Source: an uncultured Aquimarina sp. (lineage in GTDB: Bacteria > Bacteroidota > Bacteroidia > Flavobacteriales > Flavobacteriaceae). Taken from it: DNA of 64,000 nucleotides. Below are positions 1 to 9,659 of this stretch, in pieces. The stretch is taken from positions 1 to 64,000 of the forward strand of contig CANMLW010000008.1 in the NCBI GenBank assembly GCA_947498705.1. The letters run 5' to 3'. The notes beneath the pieces were generated by a model. That model searched no databases. It saw nothing but the letters and a program-made list of their open reading frames with translations, and had not been told where the DNA came from. A program made the position numbers and the translations under genes. Position 1 is the stretch's first letter; each line of letters starts with the position of its first letter.

Positions 1-88
1 TTTCTACTTGAGCAACTACTGACAATTTAAAGCCTAAATTGTAATCGCATTGAGTACGTTTTTTCCGTTGTTCTTCTAAATGTTTCAT
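1..88 (-). CDS. IS3-family transposase OrfA, N-terminus (cut by window edge)
   Basis: Only the first 29 codons are present, read leftward from an ATG at 88-86. The peptide contains RKKRTQCDYNLGFKLSVV and then AQVE, which matches the N-terminus I know from Bacteroidota IS3-group OrfA proteins, where this stretch begins the helix-turn-helix DNA-binding region. OrfA is normally joined to a DDE-type OrfB by programmed frameshifting; that part lies outside the window. The 41 bases upstream of the ATG read like an IS terminus. Family assignment rests on recognition of the N-terminal motif only. Confidence 0.7.
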   Translation of the reverse strand, partial: MKHLEEQRKKRTQCDYNLGFKLSVVAQVE

Positions 89-129
89 AAATAAGTCGAT
101 TTTGTGTCAACTTATTTCAGGACAAGACA
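89..129. mobile_element. Terminal segment of the IS3-type element
   Basis: Read on the minus strand, this segment begins TGTCTTGTCCTG and continues into a TTGACAC stretch just before the OrfA start. That is the arrangement of an IS3-group left end (inverted repeat, promoter, OrfA). The outer boundary at 129 is inferred from the TGTC start; the other end and the target duplication are outside the window and cannot be checked. Confidence 0.5.
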
Positions 130-132
130 ATC

Positions 133-178
133 ATAATAAAAAAGCCGTACGATCTTAATTGTACGGCTTTTTTATTAT
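133..178. terminator. Perfect 18-bp hairpin, bidirectional terminator
   Basis: The arms at 133-150 and 161-178 are exact reverse complements with a 10-base loop. The core is GCCGTAC/GTACGGC and the flanks are A-rich and T-rich, so it can stop transcription both ways. It lies about 130 bases downstream of the minus-strand gene ending at 310 and directly beside the IS end. The same core stem recurs in the palindrome after guaB. Confidence 0.8.
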
Positions 179-309
179 AGCTTTAGTTTTGTATTTGATA
201 TTAATTTAAAAAAGTAATTTGTCTTTTGTATTGTAAAACACACACAATTGAACGCAGATACATCTAATTTATACCAATATTATAGCGTGAAAATTGTTGT
301 AAAAAGATG

Positions 310-771
310 TTATATACCGGTAGTTTTTTCTTTCCCTTCCTTACTTAAAGCAAAACTTTTACTTCGGGTCATTTTCCTTATAAAACTAACTTTTCTAAAT
401 CGCAGTGCGGTCCAATCTTCATCAATAGATACTTGAGTGACGGGCTCTAAATTATAATCTCCCAGAACACCCCAGCCATGATCTCGGGTAATTACTGTAG
501 TGTACTTTTTAGAACTCTTTTTAGGAAAAGCAAACCATAATACTGCATCACCAACAAGTTTGGGATACACCGTTTCAATTCGATTTTCTATTTGTTTCTT
601 TTCCGTAACAAAAACAAGGGCAAAATCAACTTCAGATACCTGAATTAATGATTCTTTAATCTGCACATCTTTTAAACAATCTAATTCTTTGCAAAAACCC
701 TCGGGTTCATTAAGAATCAGAATTTCATCTAATGAAGGGGGAAGTTGTAATTTTTTAAAAAGAGGAGTCAT
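310..771 (-). CDS. Small conserved hypothetical protein (DUF3052-like?)
   Basis: A 153-aa soluble protein with no signal peptide or membrane segment. The central part has the alternating beta pattern of a small alpha/beta domain (VDFALVFVTEK, then VLWFAFPKK), and the C-terminus is basic (RKVSFIRKMTRSKS). The sequence reminds me of DUF3052-type Bacteroidota proteins with a conserved W-x-A-x-R-F-R segment (DWTALRFRK here), but I cannot confirm the family. It stands alone between the IS edge and htpG. The start ATG at 771 is the first in frame. Function unknown. Confidence 0.7.
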   Translation of the reverse strand: MTPLFKKLQLPPSLDEILILNEPEGFCKELDCLKDVQIKESLIQVSEVDFALVFVTEKKQIENRIETVYPKLVGDAVLWFAFPKKSSKKYTTVITRDHGWGVLGDYNLEPVTQVSIDEDWTALRFRKVSFIRKMTRSKSFALSKEGKEKTTGI

Positions 772-994
772 AAGAATATGTTTTGCGGTCTCTTAAAGAT
801 ACAAAAAAATCTGATTAAATTCAATTTTTAAGGATGGTAACTTAACCAGATTGTATTCCTATTTAATATGTTTTTACAATGTTAGTTAGGAGTATGATTG
901 GTTTATACTGGGTATTCTATTGTTTTTTACAGATTGTAACTTTTAAAAATAACTTATTGTTATTCGGGTGGTAGTCAGCAAAAATCATAAAACT

Positions 995-1026
995 AAAACC
1001 GCTTCATGAATATGAAGCGGTTTTAA
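995..1026 (-). terminator. Terminator of htpG
   Basis: Hairpin with arms AAAACCGCTTCAT and ATGAAGCGGTTTT lying 25 bases past the htpG stop codon. On the minus strand the stem is followed by a T run. Confidence 0.8.
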
Positions 1027-1049
1027 ACTATTGTCCTTATTGATGAGAT

Positions 1050-2936
1050 CTATTTGATCATTTCGTAGCTACGTTTAATAAAGGATGTTAACTCTTCTCC
1101 TTTCAATAAGTTTTGAGAAAGTCTGGCTAAATCCAAAGATTGCTTAATCAAACGTTCTTTTTTCTTATCGGTTTTAGAATTAAAGATTTCTCCAATCAGT
1201 TCATGATTGGTGTTAACAATAAGATTGTACATCTCTGGCATATTACCAAACATATTCATTCCGCCTCCACCGGTTTGTTGCATTTCTTTCATTCTTCGCA
1301 TAAACTCGGGTTGTGTAATAATAAAAGGAGATGCCCCACTATCCATAGCTTCTAATTGAACCGTATACTTATCAGTTGGGATCACTTTCTCTAGATCGGT
1401 TTTTAGAGTTTCTTTTTCCTCATCAGAAAGTTTAGAGATTGTTTCTTCGTCCTTTTTGATTAGATTGTCAATATGATCGCCATCTACACGTACAAAAGAT
1501 ATATTTTCTTTAGTAGTTTCTAGTTTTTGGATTAAATGCGAAACAATAGGAGAATCTAATAGTAATACTTCGTATCCTTTATCTTTTGCAGTCGTAATAT
1601 ATGAATGTTGCTCATCTTTATTAGAAGCATAAAGAACGATTAATTTACCATCCTTATCAGTTTGAGAATCTTTAATCTTTTCTTGTAATTCTTCAAACGT
1701 AAAATAAGTATCATCTACGGTAGGGTACAATGTGAATTTGTCAGCTTTTTCGTAGAATTTATCTTCAGATAACATTCCATACTCAATAACTACTTTAATG
1801 TCGTTCCATTTCTTTTCAAAATCCTCTCGGTCATTTTTGAATATAGAATTTAGTTTGTCAGCTACCTTTCTAGTAATATAACTAGAGATCTTTTTGACAG
1901 CGCCATCGGCTTGTAAATAAGAACGAGAAACATTTAGTGGGATATCAGGAGAATCTATAACACCACGTAACATGGTTAAAAATTCGGGTACGATACCTTC
2001 GACATTGTCAGTTACAAATACCTGATTTTGGTATAATTGTATTTTATCTTTTTGGATATTCATATCCTGACCTAATTTAGGAAAATACAATATCCCGGTA
2101 AGGTTAAAAGGATAATCGACATTAAGATGAATGTTGAAAAGAGGTTCTTCAAATTGCATTGGATATAACTCCCTGTAGAAACCTTTATAATCTTCATCTT
2201 TTAGATCGGTTGGTTGTTTTGTCCAGGCAGGAGTAGGGTTATTGATAATATTATCTACTTCTTGCGTTGGTGCAGGATCTTCTTCCTTAGCTCCTTCTGG
2301 TTTTGGTAAAGTTTCTGTCTTTGTTCCGAATTTAATCGAAACAGGCATAAACTTATTATATTTTACTAAAAGCTCACTAATCCTGTTTTCTTCCAAAAAT
2401 TCTGCATCATCATCGCCAATATGTAAAATGATTTCTGTTCCTCTCTCTGTTTTGTCATGCGCTTCGAGCGTATAGGTAGGAGACCCGTCGCAAACCCAAT
2501 GTGCAGCAGGTTCATCTTTATATGATTTTGTAATTATTTCTACTTTATCTGCTACCATAAATGCAGAGTAAAAACCTAATCCAAAATGCCCGATAATACC
2601 AGAATCTTTAGCACTATCCTTATATTTTTCAAGAAATTCTTCTGCACCAGAAAAAGCAACTTGATTAATATATTTCTCAACCTCTTCGGCGGTCATTCCT
2701 AAACCTTGGTCGATAATATGTAATTGCTTTTTCTCTTTATCTATTTTTACTTCAATAGTTGGGTTACCATATGTAACATTGGTTTCGCCAATACTTGTTA
2801 AATGTTTTAGTTTTAAGGTTGCATCTGTTGCGTTAGAGATTAATTCTCTTAGAAAGATCTCATGATCAGAATACAAGAATTTTTTAATTAACGGAAAAAT
2901 GTTTTCTACAGATACATTAATATTTCCTGTTGCCAT
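1050..2936 (-). CDS. htpG: Molecular chaperone HtpG (bacterial Hsp90)
   Basis: A 628-aa cytosolic Hsp90, the usual bacterial length. The N-terminal ATPase domain (residues 1-220) carries the ATP-lid motifs: LRELISNATDA with the catalytic Glu and ATP-contacting Asn, DQGLGMT, and GHFGLGFYSAFMV. The middle domain (about 250-480) and C-terminal dimerisation domain follow, with a Met/Gly-rich stretch (GGGGMNMFGNM) near the end. It lacks the eukaryotic MEEVD tail. It assists folding under stress in an ATP-dependent dimer cycle. It is monocistronic, with a terminator just downstream. I found no clear heat-shock operator in the 327-base upstream gap. Confidence 0.97.
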   Translation of the reverse strand: MATGNINVSVENIFPLIKKFLYSDHEIFLRELISNATDATLKLKHLTSIGETNVTYGNPTIEVKIDKEKKQLHIIDQGLGMTAEEVEKYINQVAFSGAEEFLEKYKDSAKDSGIIGHFGLGFYSAFMVADKVEIITKSYKDEPAAHWVCDGSPTYTLEAHDKTERGTEIILHIGDDDAEFLEENRISELLVKYNKFMPVSIKFGTKTETLPKPEGAKEEDPAPTQEVDNIINNPTPAWTKQPTDLKDEDYKGFYRELYPMQFEEPLFNIHLNVDYPFNLTGILYFPKLGQDMNIQKDKIQLYQNQVFVTDNVEGIVPEFLTMLRGVIDSPDIPLNVSRSYLQADGAVKKISSYITRKVADKLNSIFKNDREDFEKKWNDIKVVIEYGMLSEDKFYEKADKFTLYPTVDDTYFTFEELQEKIKDSQTDKDGKLIVLYASNKDEQHSYITTAKDKGYEVLLLDSPIVSHLIQKLETTKENISFVRVDGDHIDNLIKKDEETISKLSDEEKETLKTDLEKVIPTDKYTVQLEAMDSGASPFIITQPEFMRRMKEMQQTGGGGMNMFGNMPEMYNLIVNTNHELIGEIFNSKTDKKKERLIKQSLDLARLSQNLLKGEELTSFIKRSYEMIK

Positions 2937-3263
2937 TTGGATACTATTTTATTAAATTATTTTATTGTCATGTTTATGATAGCATCTTTATTCAAAAAAA
3001 ATACCAATAACTATAATCTGCCAAACTGGCATTATTGATTAGCAAAAAAGTCAATTTTATAGTTGATCAGTAAAGTAATGAGATATTCTTACACAATATT
3101 TTGGAGTTTATAGGCAGTATCTTTTTGATTTTTTTTATAATTATCAGACTAACTGGTTGTTATGTGTGCATAGAATATAATACAACTTTCTTTTTTCAAA
3201 CAATGTAGAATATATATATTGTAGGAAATTTTTATTACAAAAAAATACACAATAATTAACCAT
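2937..3263. other. Intergenic region between divergent htpG and ketoacyl synthase
   Basis: AT-rich, 327 bases, no ORF of note. It must hold both divergent promoters, but I saw no clean TTTG/TAnnTTTG pair on either strand and no CIRCE-like repeat. Confidence 0.5.
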
Positions 3264-4271
3264 ATGTATACTTCAAAAATATCAGGATTAGGATATTATG
3301 TTCCTGAAAATATTGTAACGAATGATGACCTTTCTAAAGTAATGGATACTAATGATAAATGGATTCAAGAACGAACAGGGATAAAACAGCGACGTCATAT
3401 TAAAAAGGGAGATGGAAACAGTACTTCTATTATGGGAGCGAAAGCGGCCAAAATAGCAATAGAAAGAGCTTCATTGACCACCGATGATATAGAACTTATA
3501 ATTTTTGCAACACTTAGCCCAGACATGTATTTTCCTGGTGGGGGAGTTCAAGTGCAAGAAATATTACAGATGAAAACAGTACCAGCTTTGGATGTTCGTA
3601 ATCAATGTAGTGGGTTTGTATATGCTATATCTGTAGCAGATCAGTTTATCAAAACAGGTATGTATAAAAATATTCTGGTAATTGGAAGCGAAAACCATAG
3701 TGGTGGACTTGATATGACAACTCGCGGAAGAGGGGTTTCGGTTATTTTTGGTGATGGAGCAGGTGCAGCGGTATTAACAAGAAGTGAAAAAGAAGGATCT
3801 GGAATTTTATCAACCCATTTACATAGCGAAGGAGCTCACGCAAGAGAATTGTCACTAGAAGGGCCTAGTACAGGGCATTGGGTGCCAGAAATTATAGAAG
3901 AAAATCCACAAGAAAATATTCCTTATTATCCATACATGAATGGGCAATTTGTTTTTAAAAATGCAGTAGTGAGATTCTCTGAAGTTATCAATGAAGGATT
4001 ACAGGCTAATAATTTGACAGCTCAGGATATTGACATGTTGATACCTCATCAGGCAAACTTAAGAATATCACAGTTTATCCAGAAAAAGTTTAAGTTATCA
4101 GATGATCAGGTGTTTAATAATATCCAGAAATATGGAAATACTACAGCAGCTTCGATCCCGATAGCACTTACAGAAGCATGGGAACAAGGAAATATCAAGG
4201 AAGGTGATCTTGTCGTTTTGGCGGCTTTTGGGAGTGGATTTACTTGGGGGAGTGCAATTATTAAGTGGTAG
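3264..4271 (+). CDS. 3-oxoacyl-ACP synthase III family protein (FabH-like)
   Basis: A 335-aa thiolase-fold condensing enzyme. The catalytic triad is visible: Cys115 in RNQCSGF, His262 in IPHQAN and Asn292 in KYGNTTAAS. GDGAGAAVL and the C-terminal GSGFTWGSAII are also typical. FabH condenses an acyl-CoA starter with malonyl-ACP to begin fatty acid synthesis. The housekeeping fabH usually sits beside plsX and rpmF; this gene is alone, so it may be a second KAS III paralogue with a different starter specificity or a role in a secondary lipid. Start at the first ATG after a long AT-rich leader; a terminator follows. Confidence 0.9.
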   Translation: MYTSKISGLGYYVPENIVTNDDLSKVMDTNDKWIQERTGIKQRRHIKKGDGNSTSIMGAKAAKIAIERASLTTDDIELIIFATLSPDMYFPGGGVQVQEILQMKTVPALDVRNQCSGFVYAISVADQFIKTGMYKNILVIGSENHSGGLDMTTRGRGVSVIFGDGAGAAVLTRSEKEGSGILSTHLHSEGAHARELSLEGPSTGHWVPEIIEENPQENIPYYPYMNGQFVFKNAVVRFSEVINEGLQANNLTAQDIDMLIPHQANLRISQFIQKKFKLSDDQVFNNIQKYGNTTAASIPIALTEAWEQGNIKEGDLVVLAAFGSGFTWGSAIIKW

Positions 4272-4312
4272 TATAAAAAAGCAAATATATTTATCGTTGG
4301 TATATAAAAAGT

Positions 4313-4340
4313 AAAACGCGAAGCAGAAGCTTCGCGTTTT
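4313..4340. terminator. Terminator after the ketoacyl synthase gene
   Basis: Hairpin AAAACGCGAAGC / GCTTCGCGTTTT with a three- to four-base loop, about 40 bases past the stop. It is flanked by A and T runs and could also stop the convergent gene ending at 4539. Confidence 0.85.
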
Positions 4341-4538
4341 GTATTGCATAATTCGGTCATCAATTTTTTTAAAGGCTAATTCAAATAAATCACAACCATA
4401 ACTATAACAATAAACGATTCAAATTGTGAAGTGTTACAGAATTTTATTGTTTTTCACAATTTTTTAACTTTAACGGGATTCCAAATTAATTTTTCATACT
4501 TTTTTGTCATAAAAATACTTTTGTTGTTAGTACTGCTT

Positions 4539-6902
4539 TTATAATAATCCTCCTCCAGATTTTTCATTTTTATCTCTACGTTTTCTAGATATCTTTCTAT
4601 TTTTCCCACTTCCAAATCGATATGACAAACCTAAGAACACAGTTTGTGTTTCTCCTTGAAACTGACCATGTTGTACAAAAGGTGTATCCCCCGAAAATCT
4701 AAATCGCATGGTGTTAAAAATATCATTAAAATTAATACTAGCAGTTCCTTTTCCTTTCATGAAGTTGTAACGTGCTCCAGTATTAACAAAATAAAAAGGC
4801 TTAATATTAAACTGTATCCCATCTTGCTGCCCTCTATAAAATCCGAATACCTGAAAAGTTAGGTTTTTAGTAGCTTTTAGACTGTTGTTAATTCTAAAAT
4901 TATAGACAACAGCATCTACTTCTTTATTAATATTTTCTACAACACCTTTTTGAGTTTGACCATAAAGATCAAAACTTGCATTTATACTCCACCATTTAGC
5001 AACTTTATAATTGCTGGATAATTCGATTCCGTAAGCAGAATTATTTTTAAAATTATCAAAAGTTAATATTTGCCCTTCTTCTACATCTGGATTTTCGAGA
5101 AGTACTCGACTTATCTCATCAGTAATAATTCTATAGAAAACACCACCTGTTATAGACCCTTTTTTTAATTTACGAGTATAATTTGTTTCAATAGAACTGG
5201 TAAATTGAGGATCTAAGCTTGGGTTACCAATAGAAATAATTCTAGGGGTACTCCATTCTCTAATAGGGTTTACCTGTCCTAATCCAGGCCGATCTATTCT
5301 TCTACTATAACTAAGCTGATAACTATTCTTTTCACTAGGGTTATAGGTTAAATAACCAGAGGGGTATATTGTAAAAATATCATCTTCGAATACTTTTTCT
5401 CCATTAAAAATGGCTTCCACTTCATAGTTTTCGAAACGTGCGCCCAATTGATACGACCACTTTTCAAAATTTTGACCATAGGTACCATAGAATGAATGAA
5501 TATTCCTGTCATAACTATAAACAGAGTTAGAGAATAAAGTAGATCGGTAATCATTATCTGTTCTTCTTAAACGTGTTTCATATCCAAGTTCTAATTTGGT
5601 TTTTTCTGATAATGGGTTGACATAATCTAGGTTGATAGTAGTATTTTTACGTTCATTGTTGATAAGGTCAGTATAGTTTGATAAAGTTCCGTTTATAAAT
5701 GAAAAATCGTCATTACTATCACTTTCAAAAATGTTATAATCTACTTCTAATTCTATATTATGTCCCTCTTTTTTGAAATCGTGTTTAAAATCAAAATTGT
5801 ATGTATTACCTATATTGTCACCATCACTTATTAGGTTTTGGGTTAGATTATCCTGAGAGTTGTTAAGGAAAATGATATCTGTGGTTCCATTGGTAATACC
5901 GTCAAATAAGTTTTGATTAGTATATACAGAAATAGTGTTTTTATCATCTATATAATAATCAAGACCTACTTTAAAAAGATGTGACTTGTTATTGTCTAAA
6001 AAACTAAAATTCTGTCTGGAATTTTCATCATCTCTTTGTACATAACCTCCATTTAATCTTTTATTAATATTATTACCATAATTACCATAAACATTGATTT
6101 TTCCGGCTCGGTAATTAAGATCTATAGAACTATTAAATCTTGCGTTTTTATCAAAATTAAGTCCTAAGTTAATATTCCCATTAAAACCAATATTACTATT
6201 CTTGTGAAGAATAATATTAATGATACCGCTCATCCCTTCTGGATTATACTTGGCCGAAGGATTGGTGATTAATTCAATTTTTTTTATGGAAGTTGAAGGA
6301 ATTTGCTTGAGCAATTGAGTAGCATCGATATTGGTTGGTTTGCCATCAATAAGAATGCGTACATTTTGATTACCTCTTAAGGCAATATTACCATCCTGAT
6401 CCACATTTACAGATGGGATATTGTTCATTATTTCTGAAGCACTACCTCCTGTGGTTGTTAAATCTTTACCAACATTAATAACTTTACGATCGATTTTTTG
6501 CTCTATCGTTGTACGTTCGGCAATAACAGTTACATCATCAAGGGCTTCTGCCGTTTCTTCTAATGAAATAATACCGATATTGATATCTTTTGTCTTTCTT
6601 GAAATTTCTATAGGTTGCGAATAAGTTTTGTATCCTATAAATTGTATTTGTAAAGTATAGCTTCCTTTAGGAACATCAGAGATAATAAAATCTCCTTTTT
6701 CGGTACTGATGCCCCCACTCACAATTTTATCAGCACCATCATGAATTGAAATGGTTGCATAGGGGATGGGTTCTTTTAAGTTTTTGTCGATAATTTTTCC
6801 TTGTATGCTACCGACGACAATATTACTACTAGGTTGTGCAAAAATAAAAGAGCACCTAAATAATAATAAGGATAACATAACTCTACATAAGATAGTCCTC
6901 AT
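4539..6902 (-). CDS. TonB-dependent receptor / outer-membrane beta-barrel protein
   Basis: A 787-aa outer-membrane protein. Residues 1-22 form a signal peptide ending in FAQ. Residues about 32-115 are a carboxypeptidase-regulatory-like beta-sandwich (GKIIDKNLKEPIPYATISI). A plug-like region follows (about 125-235) with IPSVNVDQDGNIALRGNQ and MSGIINIIL. The rest is a long barrel rich in alternating Asn/Tyr/aromatic strands, of the OMP_b-brl_2 type. Such proteins import substrates using TonB energy or act as surface proteins; the substrate is not evident. It has no SusD partner or neighbouring uptake gene. The C-terminus is unusually basic (KNRKISRKRRDKNEKSGGG). Confidence 0.88.
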   Translation of the reverse strand: MRTILCRVMLSLLLFRCSFIFAQPSSNIVVGSIQGKIIDKNLKEPIPYATISIHDGADKIVSGGISTEKGDFIISDVPKGSYTLQIQFIGYKTYSQPIEISRKTKDINIGIISLEETAEALDDVTVIAERTTIEQKIDRKVINVGKDLTTTGGSASEIMNNIPSVNVDQDGNIALRGNQNVRILIDGKPTNIDATQLLKQIPSTSIKKIELITNPSAKYNPEGMSGIINIILHKNSNIGFNGNINLGLNFDKNARFNSSIDLNYRAGKINVYGNYGNNINKRLNGGYVQRDDENSRQNFSFLDNNKSHLFKVGLDYYIDDKNTISVYTNQNLFDGITNGTTDIIFLNNSQDNLTQNLISDGDNIGNTYNFDFKHDFKKEGHNIELEVDYNIFESDSNDDFSFINGTLSNYTDLINNERKNTTINLDYVNPLSEKTKLELGYETRLRRTDNDYRSTLFSNSVYSYDRNIHSFYGTYGQNFEKWSYQLGARFENYEVEAIFNGEKVFEDDIFTIYPSGYLTYNPSEKNSYQLSYSRRIDRPGLGQVNPIREWSTPRIISIGNPSLDPQFTSSIETNYTRKLKKGSITGGVFYRIITDEISRVLLENPDVEEGQILTFDNFKNNSAYGIELSSNYKVAKWWSINASFDLYGQTQKGVVENINKEVDAVVYNFRINNSLKATKNLTFQVFGFYRGQQDGIQFNIKPFYFVNTGARYNFMKGKGTASINFNDIFNTMRFRFSGDTPFVQHGQFQGETQTVFLGLSYRFGSGKNRKISRKRRDKNEKSGGGLL

Positions 6903-7466
6903 TTGATCGTTTATTTGATTGATGTTTGATGTGTACTACAAAAGCAGTACATTAAAAATGTTAAACATGTTGATTAGGCATGTTAGGAAATATGACGAGT
7001 AGTCGTTTATAATGTTACAAATTATAGTACTTTTAACATTTAATTAAGAAAAATCAATAATGAAATCAAATAATGTATGTAAATTTATGTTAATAGTTGT
7101 ACATTAAACTACACAAAGGAACTATCCAAATATATTTCGGCTTAAATATATAATAAACTTTGTTTAGTAGTTCTTAAAAAGATCAAAAAAAAGTATTTTT
7201 TTTGGATGATTTTAAAAAGAGGCCGATAATTGAGGATATTTTTTTGTTGGGATACTTTTTAAATTTACTTTTCCTTAGAGAATCGTGTTGAAAATAGAAG
7301 TTAATTCACTATTTTTAAAAATAACATAGACCATCTTAATGCAAAAAGGGAGAAGATTAAAACATTTTATCGTGTTTAAAGCCAGCTTTATAAAATAGTA
7401 ATTAGTACTTGTTTGAACGATGGTATTGTATCAAGTATTATACTAAAAGTTGGTTAAAAATTGGCT
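6903..7466. other. Long intergenic region between divergent OMP and sensor kinase
   Basis: About 560 bases, very AT-rich, with no ORF that looks coding on either strand. It must hold two divergent promoters. I saw no clean consensus promoter, repeat or stable hairpin. Confidence 0.5.
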
Positions 7467-9659
7467 ATGAGAAGAAAAAGAATAGTAGTTGTTTTAATAT
7501 ACTTTATTGGATATATATCAAGTGTTGCTCAATCCTATGAAATAAGCAAGGATAGTGTAAATAATATAATTGTAGAGTCCTTTAAAATTATTAGTGAGGG
7601 TGAATATAGTAAGGCTCATGAGCAACTTAGTTTTGCTTTAGAATACGGAAAAAGACATCGCAATGATTCTATAGTAGGAGATGTTTATAATTGCCTAGGA
7701 AGTTTGTTTAGAAGTATGGGGGATTTTGACAATGCGAGTAAGTATTATGCATTGTCTAAGAAAGCATTGATAAAGGCAAACTATAAATCTTATCTAATTT
7801 ACCACTATAATAATGTTGGTAATTTATACAATGATAAAAAAGATTATGTAAATGCAGAGAAGAATTTGAAACAAGCTCGAAACCTTGCATTAGAGCTTAA
7901 TGATTCTTTTAAAGCAATATGGCCAACTTCTAATATTGCAGAAATTAAGTATAATTTAGGAGATTATGAGAATGCATATTTCTATTTATTAGAGACAATA
8001 AAACTGTATGAACCAGATACCATACAGCAACCAGATATTATTATAAGTACTTATAGATATTTAGGTAATATTTATTCAAAGTTTGGAGAGCCAGAAAAAG
8101 CCATCCAGAATTTTGCGAAAGCAAAAGAAATTGCTTTAGCGCATGATTCATACTCAAAACTGATTTTGATAGAAAAAGATAAAGCTATTTTGTTTGATGA
8201 ACTTAATCAACCAGAGAATGCGAAAAAAGCGATGGCCGATCAGATAAAGTTTCTTGAAAAGAACTTTGAAAATCAACAAAGCCTAATTAAAGAGCAAAAT
8301 CAATTAGAACGAGATTTGTTTGAAAAAGAAAGTAGTTTGGTGCTAACCAGAGCATTAAATAAAAGTCAGGAAGAATCTTTACAAAAAATAAAATATTTTG
8401 CATTAGCGTTACTAGCCTTGTTTTTTATAACCATTAGTGTGGTAGTGTTATTATATAAGTCTAATAAAAATCGTTTAAATTTAAACAATAGCCTAAAAGT
8501 AAAAAACAAGGAGCTACTAGATGCCAAAGAAAAGACAGAATATGCCGCACAATTAAAAACTAATTTCTTTTCTACAATCAGTCATGAGTTGCGTACCCCT
8601 CTTTATGCTGTTACCGGCATAACCGATATATTGATTGATGAAAACCCTAAAAAGAACCAAGTCCATTACCTAAATGCATTAAAGTCTTCTGGTGAACATT
8701 TACTCTCTTTGATTAATAATATTCTTCAAATTAACAGGTACGATGCCAATAAAATAGAACTAAATGTTATAGAATTTAATATTGAAGAAATCATTAATAA
8801 TTTAAAAAATGCGTTGAGTTATTTGAAAAAAGAAAATAACAATCGCATTCATATAAGTGTTGATAATGATATTCCGAAAAAGTTAAAAGGCGATTCTATA
8901 AAGTTATCTCAGATCATAATAAACCTTTTAGGAAATGCTTTAAAATTTACTGAAAACGGAAATATATGGCTAACTGTAAACCGTGTTGGTGTTGAACAAA
9001 ATCGAGAAAATGAAGTTACTCTTAAGATTAATATTAAAGACGACGGTATTGGTATTTCTAAGCAAATGCAAAGTAGAATTTTTGAAGATTTTTACCAGGA
9101 ATCAATTCAGCTTAACCGCAACTATGAAGGGGCTGGTCTAGGATTAGCAATTGTAAAACGTTTGCTAAACGCTATGGGGAGCGAAATTATGGTTGATAGT
9201 AATCCAAATGAAGGTGCAAGTTTTTCTTTTGTTATTAAGTTCGAATGTGAGCCAGAAATTACACAAGCTCAAATAATTGATGAGGACCTCATTAACCTTA
9301 AAAATAAAACGGTATTAGTGGTAGATGATAATGCAATTAATCAAATGATAACAAGGCGCATCTTAGAAACTAAAAATGCAGATGTGGTTGTTATTGATAA
9401 TGGATTCGATGCAATTGAGTTGGTTGAAAATCAAAATTTTGATATTATACTTATGGATATTCATATGCCCAAAATGAATGGGTATGAGACGACAAAAAAA
9501 ATACGAGATTTTAATACCGAAACACCTATCATTGCTCTAACTGCTGTTGATCTTAGTGAAAATAGAGAAAAAATTAGTGCCTCTGGAATGAATGGGGTTA
9601 TATCTAAGCCTTTTCAACTGGATCACTTTTATATAGAACTTAATAAATTTATTAGTTAA
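7467..9659 (+). CDS. TPR-containing hybrid sensor histidine kinase / response regulator
   Basis: A 730-aa protein when started at ATG 7467; an in-frame TTG two codons earlier is less likely. Order: signal peptide ending VAQ, a TPR array in the periplasm (about 30-260, repeats such as YVNAEKNLKQARNLAL), a coiled segment, a membrane helix at about 309-331, HisKA with the phospho-acceptor His373 in FSTISHELRTPL, HATPase (NLLGNALKFTENG; GAGLGLAIVKRLL), and a C-terminal receiver with phospho-acceptor Asp664 in MDIHMPKMNG. There is no DNA-binding output domain and no adjacent regulator, so phosphate is probably passed to a distant partner. Monocistronic with its own terminator. Confidence 0.95.
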   Translation: MRRKRIVVVLIYFIGYISSVAQSYEISKDSVNNIIVESFKIISEGEYSKAHEQLSFALEYGKRHRNDSIVGDVYNCLGSLFRSMGDFDNASKYYALSKKALIKANYKSYLIYHYNNVGNLYNDKKDYVNAEKNLKQARNLALELNDSFKAIWPTSNIAEIKYNLGDYENAYFYLLETIKLYEPDTIQQPDIIISTYRYLGNIYSKFGEPEKAIQNFAKAKEIALAHDSYSKLILIEKDKAILFDELNQPENAKKAMADQIKFLEKNFENQQSLIKEQNQLERDLFEKESSLVLTRALNKSQEESLQKIKYFALALLALFFITISVVVLLYKSNKNRLNLNNSLKVKNKELLDAKEKTEYAAQLKTNFFSTISHELRTPLYAVTGITDILIDENPKKNQVHYLNALKSSGEHLLSLINNILQINRYDANKIELNVIEFNIEEIINNLKNALSYLKKENNNRIHISVDNDIPKKLKGDSIKLSQIIINLLGNALKFTENGNIWLTVNRVGVEQNRENEVTLKINIKDDGIGISKQMQSRIFEDFYQESIQLNRNYEGAGLGLAIVKRLLNAMGSEIMVDSNPNEGASFSFVIKFECEPEITQAQIIDEDLINLKNKTVLVVDDNAINQMITRRILETKNADVVVIDNGFDAIELVENQNFDIILMDIHMPKMNGYETTKKIRDFNTETPIIALTAVDLSENREKISASGMNGVISKPFQLDHFYIELNKFIS

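Noticed and set aside
248-436. 62-codon plus-strand frame near the left edge
   Set aside because: Most of it overlaps the minus-strand gene at 310-771, and it lacks a promoter or recognisable protein features.
4098-4363. Two overlapping minus-strand frames of about 83-85 codons at the end of the ketoacyl synthase gene
   Set aside because: They run through the terminator hairpin and the conserved C-terminus of the synthase gene.
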